From Neisseria sp. (GTDB taxonomy: Bacteria; Pseudomonadota; Gammaproteobacteria; Burkholderiales; Neisseriaceae), in NCBI RefSeq assembly GCF_030523955.1, contig NZ_JAUNHL010000022.1:1-42247 (forward strand): 42,247 bases of DNA, written 5' to 3'. The notes beneath the pieces are model-generated. The model saw only the letters and a program-made list of their open reading frames with translations, had not been told where the DNA came from and searched no databases. How positions within the stretch are numbered: the first letter of the stretch is position 1; every line of letters starts with the position of its first letter. The translations under genes were made by a program, and so were the position numbers. Below are positions 41,044 to 42,247 of the stretch, one piece after another.

Positions 41044-42084
41044 ATGAATATCGGTAAATCACATTTGCAACAAGCCGTAGAGCAGCAGATTATCAGCCGG
41101 CAGCAGGCCGATGCTTTGTGGCGGTTTTGGCAGTCGCAGCAAAACGAAGTACCGCAGTTTCGCTTCAATCATGTGCTGTACTACATCGGCGGGCTGCTCG
41201 CCATCGGCGCGATGACGCTATTTATGACACTCGGCTGGGAAACTTTCGGAGGCAGCGCCATTGTGCTGCTGTGCCTGCTTTACGGTGTGGCGGGCGTGTC
41301 GTTAACCGAATATTTCCGCAAACGCAGCCTGTCGATTCCGGCGGGTATTTGCGCGGCGTTTGTGGTGGCGCTGGTACCGCTGGCGGTATACGGCGTGCAG
41401 GATGTGATGGGTTTGTGGTCGGGCGATCGGGTTTACCGCGATTACCACCGCTGGATAGACTGGCGCTGGCTTCTGATGGAATTGGCCACCTTGGCTGCCG
41501 GTGCGTTGATGTTCTGGCGCTACCGTTATCCTTTTTTGCTGATGCCGGTTGCGGTAACACTGTGGTACATGTCTATGGACGTGTCCAGTTGGTTGATATT
41601 CGGTTTGGGCGAATACGACGACTGGCTGTTGAGAAAACAGGTATCCGTATGGTTCGGTATCTTGATGATTGCATTAGCACTGTGGGTGGATTTCCGCAAC
41701 CAAAGCGTACGCGATTATCCTTTCTGGCTGTATCTTTTCGGCGTGCTGACCTTCTGGGGCGGCCTGAGCATGATGGATTCCGACAGCGAATGGAGCAAGT
41801 TTCTGTATTGCCTGATTAATGTAGCCATGGTGTTTGCCGGCGTATTAATCCGCCGCCGCGTTTTCACCATCTTCGGCGCATTGGGCATGCTCGGTTATTT
41901 TTGGCATCTGGCCGATAAAATATTCAAAGACAGCTGGCTGTTTCCGATTTCGCTCACACTGGCCGGCTTGGCCGTCGTATTTATCGGCGTATGGTGGCAG
42001 CGCAACGAAGACCTGTTTACCGAAAAACTGCAAAGCAAAATGCCGGTTGCCATCCGCCGTTTTTTACAGCGGAAATTCCAATAA
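41044..42084 (+). CDS. Polytopic membrane protein of unknown function
   Basis: A 346-residue protein. A soluble N-terminal helical region (1-40, QQIISRQQADALWRFWQSQQ) precedes about nine hydrophobic segments between residues 42 and 330, and the short basic C-terminus ends FLQRKFQ. The start-region plus multi-helix layout resembles DUF2157-type membrane proteins, but I cannot confirm this. It is rich in Trp and Tyr near membrane boundaries and has no catalytic motif. GAGGAAA precedes the start at 41044; an in-frame upstream start would overlap the MFS gene. It lies 37 bases after the MFS gene and may be co-transcribed with it. Confidence 0.8.
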   Translation: MNIGKSHLQQAVEQQIISRQQADALWRFWQSQQNEVPQFRFNHVLYYIGGLLAIGAMTLFMTLGWETFGGSAIVLLCLLYGVAGVSLTEYFRKRSLSIPAGICAAFVVALVPLAVYGVQDVMGLWSGDRVYRDYHRWIDWRWLLMELATLAAGALMFWRYRYPFLLMPVAVTLWYMSMDVSSWLIFGLGEYDDWLLRKQVSVWFGILMIALALWVDFRNQSVRDYPFWLYLFGVLTFWGGLSMMDSDSEWSKFLYCLINVAMVFAGVLIRRRVFTIFGALGMLGYFWHLADKIFKDSWLFPISLTLAGLAVVFIGVWWQRNEDLFTEKLQSKMPVAIRRFLQRKFQ

Positions 42085-42099
42085 ACACCCAACCAGCAT

Positions 42100-42131
42100 G
42101 ATGCCTGTCTGAAAACTTTCAGACAGGCATT
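42100..42131. terminator. Inverted uptake-sequence hairpin
   Basis: TGCCTGTCTGAA (42102-42113) and TTCAGACAGGCA (42118-42129) with a 4-base loop followed by TTTTC, 16 bases after the membrane-protein stop. Confidence 0.8.
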
Positions 42132-42194
42132 TTCTTTGCCAAGTGTGTTTAAAACCGCTATCCTTTCCCCTTTTTGCATTCCTCGAAAACCGCT

Positions 42195-42247
42195 ATGAAC
42201 ATCACCCAGATTCTCGCCGCCGAACTCTCCGCCACCGCCGCCCAAAT
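42195..42247 (+). CDS. Start of a truncated gene, possibly arginyl-tRNA synthetase
   Basis: An ATG followed by 17 codons to the window edge: MNITQILAAELSATAAQ. The opening M-N-I-x-x-L-L/I pattern with an alanine-rich first helix resembles the N-terminus of E. coli-type ArgS, but 17 residues are too few for confidence. No ribosome site is obvious. Its position after a terminator hairpin fits a new transcription unit. Confidence 0.4.
   Translation, partial: MNITQILAAELSATAAQ

Noticed and set aside
1-42247. CRISPR array, prophage, toxin-antitoxin or defence island
   Set aside because: The repeated 12-mers are uptake sequences with irregular spacing, and no cas, integrase, toxin or defence gene was recognised.

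Overview
The window comes from a Neisseriaceae bacterium, most likely a Neisseria species using the TG-wadDUS uptake-sequence dialect (first named from N. wadsworthii). The 12-mer TGCCTGTCTGAA or its complement occurs about 36 times by eye. It sits mostly at gene ends and often as inverted pairs that form terminator-like hairpins. The Neisseria assignment is supported by Correia-type repeats, GAGACC-ended mini-elements and ordinary betaproteobacterial housekeeping genes. No rRNA, tRNA, CRISPR array, prophage or transposase gene was seen.

Layout, left to right. 1-2.6 kb: the first codons of valS (minus strand), a small XRE-type regulator, a gene-poor stretch with a Correia-like element, map, and a cysteine-containing lipoprotein. 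2.6-9.4 kb: trpC, a YheT-type hydrolase, an atypical NRAMP-family transporter, and the 5-oxoprolinase genes pxpB-pxpC-pxpA; divergent from pxpB is a distant MetF-like reductase. 9.4-14.2 kb: pyk, a gamma-carbonic-anhydrase-like protein, argE and a NIF3-family protein. 14.3-20 kb: the cytochrome bc1 operon petABC, ffh, and the divergent ypjD-like gene. 20.3-28.4 kb: a photolyase gene translationally coupled to a LysR regulator, and divergent from it a catabolic cluster: a PrpF/GalD-type tautomerase, an NAD-type shikimate/quinate dehydrogenase homologue, an aromatic-acid MFS transporter and a fused 3-dehydroshikimate dehydratase (QuiC/QsuB type). 28.5-42.2 kb: a small secreted protein, miaB, a purine permease, parC, the pilS-pilR two-component pair, rsmJ, an MFS transporter, a polytopic membrane protein and the first codons of a further gene.

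How the genes work together. The LysR-linked cluster most plausibly imports hydroaromatic acids (quinate or shikimate), oxidises them and aromatises 3-dehydroshikimate to protocatechuate. The tautomerase hints that ring cleavage follows the 4,5-extradiol (4-oxalomesaconate) route, but no ring-cleavage dioxygenase is present here. The pxp genes should convert 5-oxoproline to glutamate, and the accompanying NRAMP relative has lost the usual metal-binding motifs. petABC encodes the full bc1 complex. PilS/PilR appear intact and would need sigma-54 to act.

The least ordinary features are the hydroaromatic cluster, the motif-less NRAMP protein, the alanine at the quinolone-determining serine position of ParC, the long linkers in PilR, and four families of short repeats, one of which separates a promoter from its gene. 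I did not see a clearly unprecedented system.
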